This document shows positions 16,310 to 25,809 of a DNA stretch of 64,000 nt, in pieces (position 1 is the stretch's first letter; every line of letters starts with the position of its first letter). The notes under the pieces were generated by a model. It was given only the letters and a program-made list of their open reading frames with translations. It was not told the DNA's origin and did not search any database. This DNA is from Alistipes sp. GTDB taxonomy: Bacteria; Bacteroidota; Bacteroidia; Bacteroidales; Rikenellaceae. A program made the position numbers and the translations under genes. The stretch lies in assembly GCA_017408825.1 (NCBI GenBank), contig JAFQTX010000035.1, positions 47,656-111,655 of the forward strand, in the 5' to 3' direction.

Positions 16310-17212
16310 TTATTTTGCTGACAAGCAAGCCAAAGCGATTGAGTAGAGCTTAGTCTTGGTAGTATCGCCACGTGAGGTCAATACGCAAGGAGCCATAGGA
16401 CCAGCTACCATAGCTGCAAGCTCAGCGCCACCAAACTTAGAGCAAGCCTTGAAGAATACGTTACCCGACTCGAGGTTAGGGAACAACAAGCAGTCTGCAT
16501 CACCAGCTACTGGGCCCTGCAACTTCTTGATCTTAACGCTCTCCTCGTCGATAGCTACGTCCAAAGCCAAAGGACCCTGGAACAAGCCCTTACCAAGCTC
16601 ACCTGCTGCGCCAAGCTCACCAAGCTCCTTAGCCTCTACCGAGCTAACAACCTTTGGAAGAAGCTGCTCTGAAGGTGCGATGAAAGCCATCTTTGGGCAC
16701 TCTACGCCAAGGTTATTTGCTGTCTCGAGAAGATACTTTGCAATCTGCTTCTTCTGCTCGAGTGTTGGGCAAGGAAGAACAGCTACGTCGCTTACTACCA
16801 AGAGCTTGTGGTATGCAGGGATCTCGAGAACAGTGACGTGGCTAAGAGTTGTGCCTGCTGGCAACAAACCCCACTCCTTGTTAAGGATACCACGCATATA
16901 CTTATCTGTAGGCACAACGCCCTTCATCAACACGTCGTACTCGCCATTGTGAACAGCCTTAACAGCGATCTCAACAGCCTTTACATCCTCCTTCTCCTCG
17001 ATAATGGTGTACTGGCTCATATCTACGCCCTCAGCCTCGCACGACTTCTTGATCTCCTCAGGGTCACCAACCAATGTTACCTCGGCAAGACCTGCCTTGA
17101 TAGCCATATCGGTAGCACCGATAGAGTGTGTATCCTGGCCGTAAGCCACAATCATCTTCTTCTTGCCACGAGCCACCGCTGCAGCAACAATCTCGTCCAA
17201 ATGTTTAATCAT
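16310..17212 (-). CDS. ptb: Phosphate butyryltransferase (phosphotransacylase)
   Basis: 300 residues, the length of Ptb and not of Pta. Transfers the acyl group from acyl-CoA to phosphate, supplying the kinase encoded next. Conserved stretches include MKGVVPTDKYMRGIL, FPNLESGNVFFK and VLTSRGDTTKTKLYSIALA. Located between two acyl kinases with gaps of 39 and 21 bp, indicating one transcript. Confidence 0.93.
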   Translation of the reverse strand: MIKHLDEIVAAAVARGKKKMIVAYGQDTHSIGATDMAIKAGLAEVTLVGDPEEIKKSCEAEGVDMSQYTIIEEKEDVKAVEIAVKAVHNGEYDVLMKGVVPTDKYMRGILNKEWGLLPAGTTLSHVTVLEIPAYHKLLVVSDVAVLPCPTLEQKKQIAKYLLETANNLGVECPKMAFIAPSEQLLPKVVSSVEAKELGELGAAGELGKGLFQGPLALDVAIDEESVKIKKLQGPVAGDADCLLFPNLESGNVFFKACSKFGGAELAAMVAGPMAPCVLTSRGDTTKTKLYSIALACLSAK

Positions 17213-17251
17213 AGTAGTTTTGGTTTTATTGTTAATTTTACGTTGATTCGA

Positions 17252-18454
17252 TTATTTTGTGAGTCGGTATGTATCCTTAGCGATAACAAGCTCCTCGTCG
17301 GTGCAGATTACAGCAGCCTTGACACGTGAGCCCTCCTTGGTAATCTCATAGTCAGTGCCACGCTTACCACGGTTGCGTACCTCGTCGAACTCGATGCCCA
17401 TAAACTCCATATTGCGGAGAACATACTCACGCAACTCTGGTGAGTTCTCGCCAACACCGCCTGTGAACACCACGAGGTCTACACCACCCATCTCAGCGGC
17501 ATACTCACCCACGAACTTCTTAACACGGTTGCAATACATATCACGAGCCATGATAGCACGCTCGTTGCCCTCGTCATATGCAGCATCAATGTCACGCATA
17601 TCGCTCGAGATACCCGTAAGACCCTGAACACCAGACTTCTTATTAAGCATAGCGTCAAGCTCCTTATATGACATACCCTCCTTCTCAGCAACGTATGTTG
17701 CAGCGCTCACATCCATAGAACCAGCACGTGTACCCATCACAAGGCCATCGAGTGGAGTGAAGCCCATAGACGTGTCGAACGACTTACCATTCTTCACAGC
17801 TGTTACCGACGCACCATTACCAATGTGGCAAGTTATGATCTTCGAGTTCTCAAAGTCGAGGCCGAACATCTCAGCACCGATGCGAGCAACATACTTATGG
17901 CTCGTGCCGTGGAAACCATACTTACGCACACGATACTTCTCGTAGTACTCGTAAGGGATGGCGTACATATAGTTAATCGCAGGGATGGTATGGTGGAACG
18001 ATGTGTCGAACACGGCCACCTGCTTAATGCCTGGCAACACCTTCTCCATCGATAGGATACCCTCGAGGTTTGCAGGGTTGTGAAGTGGAGCGATAGAGTA
18101 CAACGACTCGATCTTGGCCTTCACCTCGTCGTCCACAAGGCAGCTATCCGAGAAGTACTCACCACCGTGAGCCACACGGTGACCCGCAGCCTTAAGCTCA
18201 TCGAGCGACTTAATCACGCCATGCTCAGGGTGTGTCAAAGCATCGAGCACAAGGCGAATACCTGTTGTATGGTCAGGAATTGGGCAGTGAAGCTCAAACT
18301 TATCCTTACCCTGAGGCTTATGAGTTAGGTCACCTTCAGCCAAACCGATACGCTCTACCAAGCCCTTGGCAAGTAGAGTCTGCGACTGCTCCATAACATC
18401 AAGCACCTGATACTTAATAGAGGAGCTACCGCAGTTGAGAACAAGAATTACCAT
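17252..18454 (-). CDS. ackA: Acetate kinase
   Basis: 400 residues. Forms ATP from acetyl-phosphate in fermentation. Motifs: VLNCGSSSIKYQ (residues 5-16), YGFHGTSHKYV, ITCHIGNGASVTAVKNGKS, GLVMGTRAGSMD and VFTGGVGENS. First gene of the operon. A phosphate acetyltransferase (pta) gene is not adjacent; the transacylase beside it is of the butyryl type. Confidence 0.96.
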   Translation of the reverse strand: MVILVLNCGSSSIKYQVLDVMEQSQTLLAKGLVERIGLAEGDLTHKPQGKDKFELHCPIPDHTTGIRLVLDALTHPEHGVIKSLDELKAAGHRVAHGGEYFSDSCLVDDEVKAKIESLYSIAPLHNPANLEGILSMEKVLPGIKQVAVFDTSFHHTIPAINYMYAIPYEYYEKYRVRKYGFHGTSHKYVARIGAEMFGLDFENSKIITCHIGNGASVTAVKNGKSFDTSMGFTPLDGLVMGTRAGSMDVSAATYVAEKEGMSYKELDAMLNKKSGVQGLTGISSDMRDIDAAYDEGNERAIMARDMYCNRVKKFVGEYAAEMGGVDLVVFTGGVGENSPELREYVLRNMEFMGIEFDEVRNRGKRGTDYEITKEGSRVKAAVICTDEELVIAKDTYRLTK

Positions 18455-18522
18455 ATTCGCAATATTTTATAGTTAATACGTTTTTCGAACACAGAAGGGA
18501 TGAATAACCCCATAAAACTCAA

Positions 18523-18553
18523 CAAAGGTAATAAAATTACAATGATTTTCCAA
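18523..18553 (-). promoter_or_regulatory. Promoter for ackA-ptb-buk
   Basis: Minus strand: TACCTTTG (18523-18530) with TTG at 18551-18553, spacer 20 bp. It lies 68 bp upstream of the ackA ATG. Confidence 0.6.
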
Positions 18554-18755
18554 TAATTTACAACATTTTTTTCGATGTATTTCGCACGCAGTCAAAAAGC
18601 CAAAAACTTTATATCCAAACCAGATCAAATAGTGGTTTTTACACCTATGTCGCAATAATCCATTTTTCAACTATTTATCGTATCGAAAAAGATTCGTTTG
18701 ACCGAGCGGCAAAAAATTATTCGACCAAGGGCATCGTTTTCTCAAAAAGATTTAC
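18554..18755. other. AT-rich divergent intergenic region
   Basis: Between the ackA promoter and the promoter of the DUF349 gene. AT-rich, no convincing gene or repeat. A 65-codon minus-strand frame overlapping it (18473-18670) covers the promoter and has no family features. Confidence 0.5.
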
Positions 18756-18763
18756 TATCTTTG
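18756..18763 (+). promoter_or_regulatory. Promoter -7 box for the DUF349 gene
   Basis: TATCTTTG, 68 bp before the ATG. A 7-bp stem (GTGCGCA 18772-18778, TGCGCAC 18797-18803) begins about where the transcript should start. Confidence 0.6.
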
Positions 18764-18831
18764 TGCAATTAGTGCGCATAAGCGTACGCACGTGAGTGCG
18801 CACATTTTACCAATCTAAAATCTTGTAAGCG

Positions 18832-20784
18832 ATGGCTACTGAAAAAATCAACCTTACGGCTCCTGAGGAGCTTGTCGGCACACCTGCCGAAGATACGCAG
18901 ACGACTTCTACTGTTGCCCCAACCGAGGCACCAACTTATGACAACGACTCTACCCCACTCGCCACACCATCTATGAGCGAGGAGTTTGCTGACGAGGAGG
19001 CAGCTCTGGCTGCCGACGAAGCGGGACTTAGCATCGGCGAGGAGACTGCCGAAGAGCAGGAGGCCGAGCCACACTCGGGCGACGACCTCTCGGGACTTAA
19101 CGAGGAGGAGCTTGTCGCACTCTTTGCAGCAAAGATCGAGTCTGAGCCAATACAGACACTGCGTCCAGTGGTTGAAGCCATTAAGATAGCATTCTACAAA
19201 CAACACCGCTCAAAGGTAGATGCCGAGCGCAAGGCACACCTCGATGCTGGTGGCGATGCCGAGACATTCACCCCAACACCCGACGAGAATGAGGCACGTT
19301 TCAAGGAGCTCTTCGCCATCTACCGTGAGCAGCGCGACAAGCATATCGCCGAGATGGAGGCTGCCAAGGAGGACAACCTCAAAATAAAGCTCCAGATCAT
19401 CGACGAACTAAAGGAGCTTGTAAATTCTGACGAGACGATGAACACCACCTTTGCACGCTTCCGTGAGCTCCAGACACGCTGGAAGGAGACAGGTCTTGTT
19501 CCTCAGCAGAATGTAAAGGATTTGTGGGAGACATACAACCTCCACGTCGAGAACTTCTACAACTTCATCAAGATCAACAAGGAGCTCCGTGATCTCGACC
19601 TCAAGAAGAACTACGAGGTAAAGCTCGCACTCTGCGAGCAGGCCGAGGCTCTTACGCTCGATGGCCAGATCGTGGAGTCGTTCCGCAAACTTCAGAAGCT
19701 TCACGACGAGTGGCGTGAGACAGGTCCCGTAGCCCTCGAGTATAAGGAGACGCTTTGGGAGCGTTTCAAGGAGGCATCAAGCCGTATCAACAAGCGCCAC
19801 CAGGAGCACTTCGAGAGCATCAAGGCCGAGCAGACCAAGAACCTCGCACTCAAGAGCGAGCTTTGCGAGAAGGTCGAGGCTATGACCGAGCAGCCTACAC
19901 TATCACGCAAGGAGTGGAACAAGCTCAGCGACGAGCTTCTCGAGATACAGAAGGTATGGAAGACCATTGGCTATGCTCCTAAGAAGGATAACAACCGTAT
20001 ATATGAGCGTTTCCGTGCCGCTTGCGACAAGTTCTTCGAGCTTAAGCGTGAGTTCTATGCCGGTGTGAAGAGCGAGATGGAGCATAACTTAGCCCTCAAG
20101 CAGGAGCTTTGCGAGCAGGCCGAGGCACTCGCCACATCGGAGGATTGGAAGCACGCCACCGACGAGCTTATCGCTCTTCAGGCTAAGTGGAAGCAGGTAG
20201 GTCCTGTGGCACGCCGCCACTCCGACGTCATCTGGAAGCGCTTCCGTGCTGCTTGCGACAAGTTCTTCGAGCGCAAGGCAGCACACTTCTCATCGGTAGA
20301 CTCGGAGTATGTCGAGAACCTCAAGCTCAAGCAGGCGTTGCTCGCCGAGATGAAGGAGGCCGACATCAAGGCTGGCGGCTTTGAGGCCATCAAGGAGTTC
20401 CAGCGTCGTTGGAGCCAGATAGGCTTTGTGCCCATCAAGCAGAAGGATGCTCTTCAGAAGGAGTATAAGGCTGTTGTAGACGCTATGTTCTCAACACTTC
20501 GCTCATCGGAGCGTGACCGCTCGATGAACCGCTTTAAGGAGCGTGTTGCAGGTATGAAGGGTGGCAATCAGCTACGCTCTGAGCGTGAAAGACTATACAA
20601 CAAGGTGCGCCAGATGGAGCAGGATATAGCTCTTCTGGAGAACAACATCGGGTTCTTCTCTAAGTCGAAGAATGCCGAGGCCCTTATCGCCGACGTGCGT
20701 GAGAAGATCGAGCGCTCGAAGCGTGATATGGCTGAGGTAATCGAGAAGATTAAGCTCATCGACGCTGAGGAGGCAGCTAACTAA
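18832..20784 (+). CDS. DUF349 repeat protein
   Basis: 650 residues, cytoplasmic, no signal. Residues 1-90 are acidic and low in complexity. Then come about five DUF349 modules of 70-75 residues, recognisable by the recurring W.K.GP/TGLVP motif (RWKETGLVPQQ, EWRETGPVALEYKE, WKTIGYAPKK, WKQVGPVARRHS, WSQIGFVPIKQ) and helical EQAEAL segments. The last 100 residues form a coiled coil (KVRQMEQDIALLENNIGFFS). DUF349 proteins are common in Bacteroidetes, Actinobacteria and Proteobacteria, and their role is poorly defined. Upstream of pyrG but 70 bp away. Confidence 0.85.
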   Translation: MATEKINLTAPEELVGTPAEDTQTTSTVAPTEAPTYDNDSTPLATPSMSEEFADEEAALAADEAGLSIGEETAEEQEAEPHSGDDLSGLNEEELVALFAAKIESEPIQTLRPVVEAIKIAFYKQHRSKVDAERKAHLDAGGDAETFTPTPDENEARFKELFAIYREQRDKHIAEMEAAKEDNLKIKLQIIDELKELVNSDETMNTTFARFRELQTRWKETGLVPQQNVKDLWETYNLHVENFYNFIKINKELRDLDLKKNYEVKLALCEQAEALTLDGQIVESFRKLQKLHDEWRETGPVALEYKETLWERFKEASSRINKRHQEHFESIKAEQTKNLALKSELCEKVEAMTEQPTLSRKEWNKLSDELLEIQKVWKTIGYAPKKDNNRIYERFRAACDKFFELKREFYAGVKSEMEHNLALKQELCEQAEALATSEDWKHATDELIALQAKWKQVGPVARRHSDVIWKRFRAACDKFFERKAAHFSSVDSEYVENLKLKQALLAEMKEADIKAGGFEAIKEFQRRWSQIGFVPIKQKDALQKEYKAVVDAMFSTLRSSERDRSMNRFKERVAGMKGGNQLRSERERLYNKVRQMEQDIALLENNIGFFSKSKNAEALIADVREKIERSKRDMAEVIEKIKLIDAEEAAN

Positions 20785-20854
20785 GAGACCTCGAGCGACT
20801 AAAGAGTTTAGAAAGCATCAACCCAAGCGACAATAAGATAAAACATTAGATACT

Positions 20855-22489
20855 ATGAAACTATCTAAACCAAAGTACATATTTGTGACCGGAGGCGTTG
20901 CCTCGTCACTTGGCAAAGGTATCATTTCGGCCTCAGTAGCCCGCCTCCTCCAGGCTCGTGGTTACTCTGTGACAATCCAGAAGCTCGACCCATATATCAA
21001 CGTCGATCCTGGCACGCTCAACCCCTACGAGCACGGCGAGTGCTACGTTACGGAGGATGGCACCGAGACCGACCTCGACCTTGGTCACTACGAGCGTTTC
21101 ACCTCGATTCAGACTACCAAGAACAACAATGTCACCACAGGAAAGATCTACCAGTGCGTAATCGACAAGGAGCGCAGTGGCGAGTTTTTGGGTAAGACCG
21201 TGCAGGTCATACCCCACATCACCGATGAGATTAAGCGCCGTGTGCAGCTTCTGGGCGCAACCAAGAAGTACGACGTGATAATCACCGAGATTGGTGGTAC
21301 GGTCGGCGACATCGAGTCGTTGCCATTCATCGAGTCGGTACGTCAGCTTCGCTATCAGCTTGGCTACCAGAATACCGTTCTTGTACACCTGACGCTCATC
21401 CCCTATATGGCAGCCTCGGGCGAGCTTAAGACTAAGCCTACGCAGCACTCGGTGAAGGAGCTACTATCATACGGTCTGCAGCCCGACATCCTCGTGCTTC
21501 GTTCGGAGCACGACCTCAGCCAGGAGATTCGTCGCAAGGTGGCCCTGTTCTGCAACGTAACACCCGAGGCCGTAGTGCAGTCTATCGACGTGCCTACGAT
21601 CTACGAGGTGCCACTACGTATGCACGAGCAGAACCTCGATGGTGTGCTGCTCGAGAAACTGGGCTTAGAGTCGGATCAGGAGCCTAATATGTCGGAGTGG
21701 AAGGCATTTGTTGAGCGCATCAAGAATCCTAAGAGTACGGTGAATATTGCCCTGGTGGGTAAGTACACCGAGTTGCCCGATGCATACAAATCAATCAGTG
21801 AGTCGTTTATCCACGCTGGCGCTGTAAACGAGGTTAAGGTTAAGCTCCACTATGTGAACTCGGAGCACCTCACCACACAAAACGTGGATGAGACACTGGG
21901 TAATATGTCGGCAGTGATGGTTGCCCCAGGCTTTGGCAATCGTGGTATCGAGGGTAAGCTCGTTGCCGTGCGCTATGCTCGAGAGCACGACGTACCATTC
22001 TTTGGCATCTGCCTTGGTATGCAGTGCGCCGTTATCGAGTTTGCACGCAACGTCCTCGGCTGGAGCGACGCCAACTCGAGCGAGATGGCACAGACCAAGC
22101 ACGCCGTAATAGACCTTATGGAGGAGCAGAAGAAGGTTACGGCCAAGGGCGGTACGATGCGTCTTGGCGGCTATCCTTGCCAGCTCTCTAAGGGCTCGCG
22201 TGTGGCTGAGGCGTATGGCACACAGTCTATCGTCGAGCGTCACCGCCACCGCTATGAGTTCAACAGCACATTCCTCAACGACTTTGAGGCCGCAGGTATG
22301 AAGGCCGTAGGTCTTAACCCCGACACCGGCCTCGTAGAGGTTGTCGAGATCCCAGAGCACCGCTGGTTTGTTGGTACGCAGTATCACCCCGAGTACCACT
22401 CAACAGCTGCAAATCCTCATCCATTGTTCGTACGTTTTGTTCAGGAGGCGCTCAAATATCGTGATGAGAACAATAAGGCGTGCGAGTAA
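20855..22489 (+). CDS. pyrG: CTP synthase
   Basis: 544 residues. Makes CTP from UTP, ATP and glutamine. The N-terminal synthetase domain begins FVTGGVASSLGKGIISAS (P-loop) and has ITEIGGTVGDIES. The C-terminal class I glutamine amidotransferase domain (about 290-540) has the nucleophile in FFGICLGMQCAVIEF and the His-Glu pair in GTQYHPEYHST. Followed at 52 bp by yidC, a common order in Bacteroidetes. Confidence 0.98.
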   Translation: MKLSKPKYIFVTGGVASSLGKGIISASVARLLQARGYSVTIQKLDPYINVDPGTLNPYEHGECYVTEDGTETDLDLGHYERFTSIQTTKNNNVTTGKIYQCVIDKERSGEFLGKTVQVIPHITDEIKRRVQLLGATKKYDVIITEIGGTVGDIESLPFIESVRQLRYQLGYQNTVLVHLTLIPYMAASGELKTKPTQHSVKELLSYGLQPDILVLRSEHDLSQEIRRKVALFCNVTPEAVVQSIDVPTIYEVPLRMHEQNLDGVLLEKLGLESDQEPNMSEWKAFVERIKNPKSTVNIALVGKYTELPDAYKSISESFIHAGAVNEVKVKLHYVNSEHLTTQNVDETLGNMSAVMVAPGFGNRGIEGKLVAVRYAREHDVPFFGICLGMQCAVIEFARNVLGWSDANSSEMAQTKHAVIDLMEEQKKVTAKGGTMRLGGYPCQLSKGSRVAEAYGTQSIVERHRHRYEFNSTFLNDFEAAGMKAVGLNPDTGLVEVVEIPEHRWFVGTQYHPEYHSTAANPHPLFVRFVQEALKYRDENNKACE

Positions 22490-22541
22490 ACCATTTAGTA
22501 GAGCATTGCAACAACGAAGAATTTATTAAACCTAATATTTG

Positions 22542-24461
22542 ATGGACAAAAAGACGATTATTGGCCTTGTATTGATGGTGGCCGTATTTGTTGGTTTCTC
22601 GTTCTACGAGAGCCATAAGGCCGAGGAGTACAACGAGTGGAAACAGGGCCAGATTGAGATGGAGAATGCCCTCAAGGCTAAGCAGGCGGCAGAGCGTGAG
22701 GCCGAGAAGCAGCTAAGCGAGGAGCAGCGTATGGTACGTGACTCGATCGAGAGAGTGAAGATCGAGAATGCCGAGCTATATAAGTATGGCTCACAGCTTA
22801 AGGCTGCACGTACCGCCGAGGCTAAGAGCCTCACTGTCGAGAACGACTTTATCAAGGTGGACTTCTCGACAAAGGGTGGTAAGATCACCAACGTAACACT
22901 GCTTGATGAGCGCTACACACGTTATGCCGACGAGGAGCGCAACGAGCAGGTGGAGCTTAAGCAACCCTCAGCAGAGGTCTTCGGCGTGGAGCTTAAGTCG
23001 GTGAATGACAATAGCACGTTCCTCAGCGATGAGTTTGTATTCAATATCAAGCAGTCGAAAGAGGAGCAGGCCGACGTTGTACGTATGATACTTACACTCT
23101 CGGACAACGCTACGCTCAGCTATATCTACCGCATCTACCACACTGGAGAGCCCAGTCGTGACTATGTCATCGACTTCAGCATCGAGCAGCAGGGCTTGGC
23201 CGACCACCTCAGCAGCAAGGAGTCGTTGAAACTCTCGTGGATAAGCCGCTCGAATAAGAATGAGCGCAGCTACCAGAATGAGAACATCGCCACCAACATT
23301 CTCTACCTCGAGGACGGAGATGTCGAGGAGCTTAGCGCCTCGGGCGAGAAGGAGAGTTTGGAGAATATCAGCTGGATAGCCTACAAGCAGCAGTACTTCA
23401 CCTCAGCATTTATCAGCGATGGAGGACTCTCGGCTACTGCAGAGTTCAAGAACTCTACAAAGGAGGGTGCCGACTTTATGAAGGAGTTTAAGTCTACAAT
23501 CACCCTTCCGCTGAATGCCGACCAAAATCTATACAACTACGCCTTCTACTACGGTCCTAACGACCTCGCTATTATGGAGGATGTAGAGTTTGGCGGCAAG
23601 GATGCACACATCGACGAGATCATCCCATTGGGCGGCTGGCTTATCGGCTGGGTAAACCGCTACGGCACAGTGCCTATCTTCCAGTGGCTTAGCGACAAGG
23701 GTCTTGGCTTCGGCCTTATCATCCTGATCCTTACTATACTTGTTAAGCTCGTAATCCTGCCATTGACCTATAAGAGCTATATGTCTACGGCAAAGATGCG
23801 TGCCATACGTCCCGAGATGGAGGCTATCAACCAGAAGTACCCCAACCCTGACGATGCCATGAAGAAGCAGCAGGCGATGATGGAGCTCTACCAGAAGGCG
23901 GGCGTCAGCCCTATGGGCGGCTGTCTACCACTGCTCATCCAGATGCCTATCCTCTGGGCAATGTTCCGCTTCTTCCCTGCGAGTATCGAGCTTCGTGGCG
24001 AGGGCTTCCTCTGGGCCAACGACCTTTCGTCATACGATAGCGTTCTTCAGCTCCCATTCAGCATCCCATTCTATGGTGACCACGTGAGCCTCTTTGCACT
24101 GCTTATGGCAGCAGCCCTATTTGGCTACTCGTTTGTTAGCTACAAGCAGCAGGCGGCAACTACCGCAGGTCAGCCAGGTGCAGGTATGATGAAGTTTATG
24201 ATGGTCTACTTTATGCCGCTGATGATGCTCTGCTTCATGAATAGCTACTCATCGGGCTTGTGCTACTACTACTTCCTCTCGCAGATGTTCACAATGCTTA
24301 TTATGTTCATCATCCGCCGCACGGTTGATGACGAGAAGGTACGTGCCAAGCTACTCTCGCATAAGCCAAAGAAGAAGTCACGCTTCCAGGAGCGCTATGA
24401 GGAGGCCCTGCGCCAGCAGCAGGAGACGCTCAACCGTGAGCAGCGCCGTCAGCGTCGATAG
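22542..24461 (+). CDS. yidC: Membrane protein insertase YidC
   Basis: 639 residues. Inserts and folds inner-membrane proteins, alone or with Sec. Domains: an N-terminal membrane segment (about 5-22), a charged helical stretch, a large periplasmic beta domain (about 90-360), then the conserved five-helix core (about 375-600) with MGGCLPLLIQMPILWAMFRF, and a basic tail ending EQRRQRR that can contact ribosomes. ATG at 22542 is preferred to the TTG one codon upstream. Confidence 0.96.
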   Translation: MDKKTIIGLVLMVAVFVGFSFYESHKAEEYNEWKQGQIEMENALKAKQAAEREAEKQLSEEQRMVRDSIERVKIENAELYKYGSQLKAARTAEAKSLTVENDFIKVDFSTKGGKITNVTLLDERYTRYADEERNEQVELKQPSAEVFGVELKSVNDNSTFLSDEFVFNIKQSKEEQADVVRMILTLSDNATLSYIYRIYHTGEPSRDYVIDFSIEQQGLADHLSSKESLKLSWISRSNKNERSYQNENIATNILYLEDGDVEELSASGEKESLENISWIAYKQQYFTSAFISDGGLSATAEFKNSTKEGADFMKEFKSTITLPLNADQNLYNYAFYYGPNDLAIMEDVEFGGKDAHIDEIIPLGGWLIGWVNRYGTVPIFQWLSDKGLGFGLIILILTILVKLVILPLTYKSYMSTAKMRAIRPEMEAINQKYPNPDDAMKKQQAMMELYQKAGVSPMGGCLPLLIQMPILWAMFRFFPASIELRGEGFLWANDLSSYDSVLQLPFSIPFYGDHVSLFALLMAAALFGYSFVSYKQQAATTAGQPGAGMMKFMMVYFMPLMMLCFMNSYSSGLCYYYFLSQMFTMLIMFIIRRTVDDEKVRAKLLSHKPKKKSRFQERYEEALRQQQETLNREQRRQRR

Positions 24462-24489
24462 TACGCATGTGACTGATTGTAAAACAAGA

Positions 24490-24523
24490 GGCCGACTAAA
24501 AGTGATTTTAGTCGGCCTTGTTT
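24490..24523. terminator. Strong terminator after yidC
   Basis: GGCCGACTAAAA (24490-24501) and TTTTAGTCGGCC (24506-24517) form a perfect 12-bp stem with a GTGA loop, followed by TTGTTT. A matching AACAA on the left makes it possibly bidirectional. Confidence 0.88.
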
Positions 24524-24570
24524 ATATTATATGGTACGATGACTCGCTGGCTTAAAAGGCCATTAGTACA

Positions 24571-24685
24571 ATTAAGATGGTTACGGACGAGGGCACTAAC
24601 GGCCGAAGCAACAGCCGATACTCGACCTCCTAATGGTCTTAATGTCTTAATGGTCCTAATGGTCCTAAAAAAAATTAAGACGGTT
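24571..24685. repeat. 9-mer hairpin element, variant of the GGTCCTAA family
   Basis: Contains ATTAAGATGG, a core close to CGGACGAGGG...GATACTCGACCTC, then the right arm of 9-mers (TAATGGTCTTAATG, TAATGGTCCTAATGGTCC) and an A-run. Same design as the large array at 57.1-58.1 kb. Confidence 0.6.
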
Positions 24686-24701
24686 GTGAACGAGGGATAC
24701 T

Positions 24702-24812
24702 GGGGAAATTGGGGAAACTGGGGAAATTGGGGAAATTGGGGAATTTAAGGTTAATAATCCCCATCGTCCCCATCGTCCCCATCGTCCCCATAATCCCCAT
24801 CTTCCCTATCCT
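24702..24812. repeat. 9-nt tandem repeats GGGGAAATT and CCCCATCGT facing each other
   Basis: Five tandem 9-mers of type GGGGAAATT (24702-24746) face five of type CCCCATCGT (24759-24803), followed by a decayed CCCTATCCT. Only GGGGA/TCCCC pairs, so a folded form would have five 5-bp stems spaced by 4-nt loops. The matched copy numbers and period are striking. Confidence 0.65.
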
Positions 24813-24831
24813 CCCTGAACCCACTCCCGAC

Positions 24832-24962
24832 CAAATTTTTGATTAGAAGGCTGTAGATGTGGCCTCGATTAAGAGATTGCCCCGGATGGGACATACTGAG
24901 CGTATTTCCCATTCGGGGCAATGATTGAGAGGTCACAGATGCGGCCTTATGGTCGAAAATTA
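24832..24962 (-). repeat. Structured palindromic element, copy F
   Basis: Outer arms TTTTTGATTAGAAGGC and GCCTTATGGTCGAAAA pair with several G-U pairs and keep the conserved G/A mismatch. Inner arms ATTGCCCCG and CGGGGCAAT are fully complementary and differ from copies A and E. Constant motifs TCGATTAAGAG and GATTGAGAGG are present. Confidence 0.78.
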
Positions 24963-25094
24963 GATTTTTGATTAGAAGCTCGTAGATGTGGTGCATCGCA
25001 AAAGAAGAGGCCTCGGGATAGTACTTTGACGTACAGCCCGAGGTCTCTTACTTTTTGGGATGTGCAGCAGATGCGGCCTTATAATCGAAAATTA
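24963..25094 (-). repeat. Structured palindromic element, copy G, ending at the repressor stop codon
   Basis: Second tandem copy with a changed core: GCCTCGGG and CCCGAGGTC arms around AGTACTTTGACGTACA. The outer right arm GCGGCCTTATAATCGAAAATTA ends on the complement of the repressor's UAA at 25092-25094. It shares its AAATTAGATTTTTGATTAG junction style with copy F. Confidence 0.7.
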
Positions 25095-25772
25095 CCCTAT
25101 GGTATGCATACGAATAGAGGCCTTCACAAGAGCTATCGCTCGGATGCGATTGATCTCAACCTCCTTATCAGCGTGATGCTGGTTCTGACTTACAAGTTTT
25201 ACAAAACCTTCGTGCTCAGATTTTTGCACATACTTCACGGTGATATACTCCTCGCCGTCGATATCTATCGAGAGCAGATACATATCGCCCCAGAACACGT
25301 CACGCACATCAGACAGCTGCTTATATAATATGATGTCACCGCTCTTGAGCAGAGGATACATCGAGTCACCAACAATATATATCGCACCATCACACTTTGG
25401 CAGGTTGGGGATATGGATAAAGTCCTGAGGCTTGATGCTCGACTCCTCAGCAAAGATAGGCTGAAGGCCCGCAGTACCCTCAATCGAGTAGAGCGGCACA
25501 CTCTGCATAGGCAACGAGCGGTCGGTGCGGTGTAGGAACGACGTAAGATCTGGCTCGGCGTTGAACATCTTTCCACGCCCTGTCTCGAGCCACTCTTGAT
25601 TGAGGTTAAAATCCTGAACAAATATATTCTTGTTACGCTGCGAGAGTCCAGCCTTGCCTGTTTCGATCATCGAAAGGGCAGCCTTGCCTATTCCAAGTCG
25701 CTGAGCCAGTTGATCTTGCGTTAGTTTAAGCTCTTTTCGCATAAGGCGAACTCGCATTCCTACGGTCTCCAT
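25092..25772 (-). CDS. Phage-type repressor: XRE helix-turn-helix plus S24 (LexA-like) peptidase
   Basis: 226 residues. Residues 5-62 form an XRE/Cro helix-turn-helix (LTQDQLAQRLGIGKAALSMI). Residues 90-215 form an S24 autopeptidase: candidate cleavage bond Ala101-Gly102 in IEGTAGLQP, nucleophile Ser137 in VGDSMYPLLKSGD and general base Lys180 in YITVKYVQK. This fits a CI-like regulator that inactivates itself on RecA activation after DNA damage. It is divergent from a short gene and an orphan terminase, suggesting phage origin. Confidence 0.88.
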   Translation of the reverse strand: METVGMRVRLMRKELKLTQDQLAQRLGIGKAALSMIETGKAGLSQRNKNIFVQDFNLNQEWLETGRGKMFNAEPDLTSFLHRTDRSLPMQSVPLYSIEGTAGLQPIFAEESSIKPQDFIHIPNLPKCDGAIYIVGDSMYPLLKSGDIILYKQLSDVRDVFWGDMYLLSIDIDGEEYITVKYVQKSEHEGFVKLVSQNQHHADKEVEINRIRAIALVKASIRMHTIG

Positions 25773-25809
25773 ATAAAATAATATTATATTAAATAATTGT
25801 ACTAAATAC

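Noticed and set aside
18473-18670. 65-codon minus-strand gene upstream of ackA
   Set aside because: It overlaps the ackA promoter, has no recognisable features and its codon use looks unlike neighbours (Cys, His and Phe rich).
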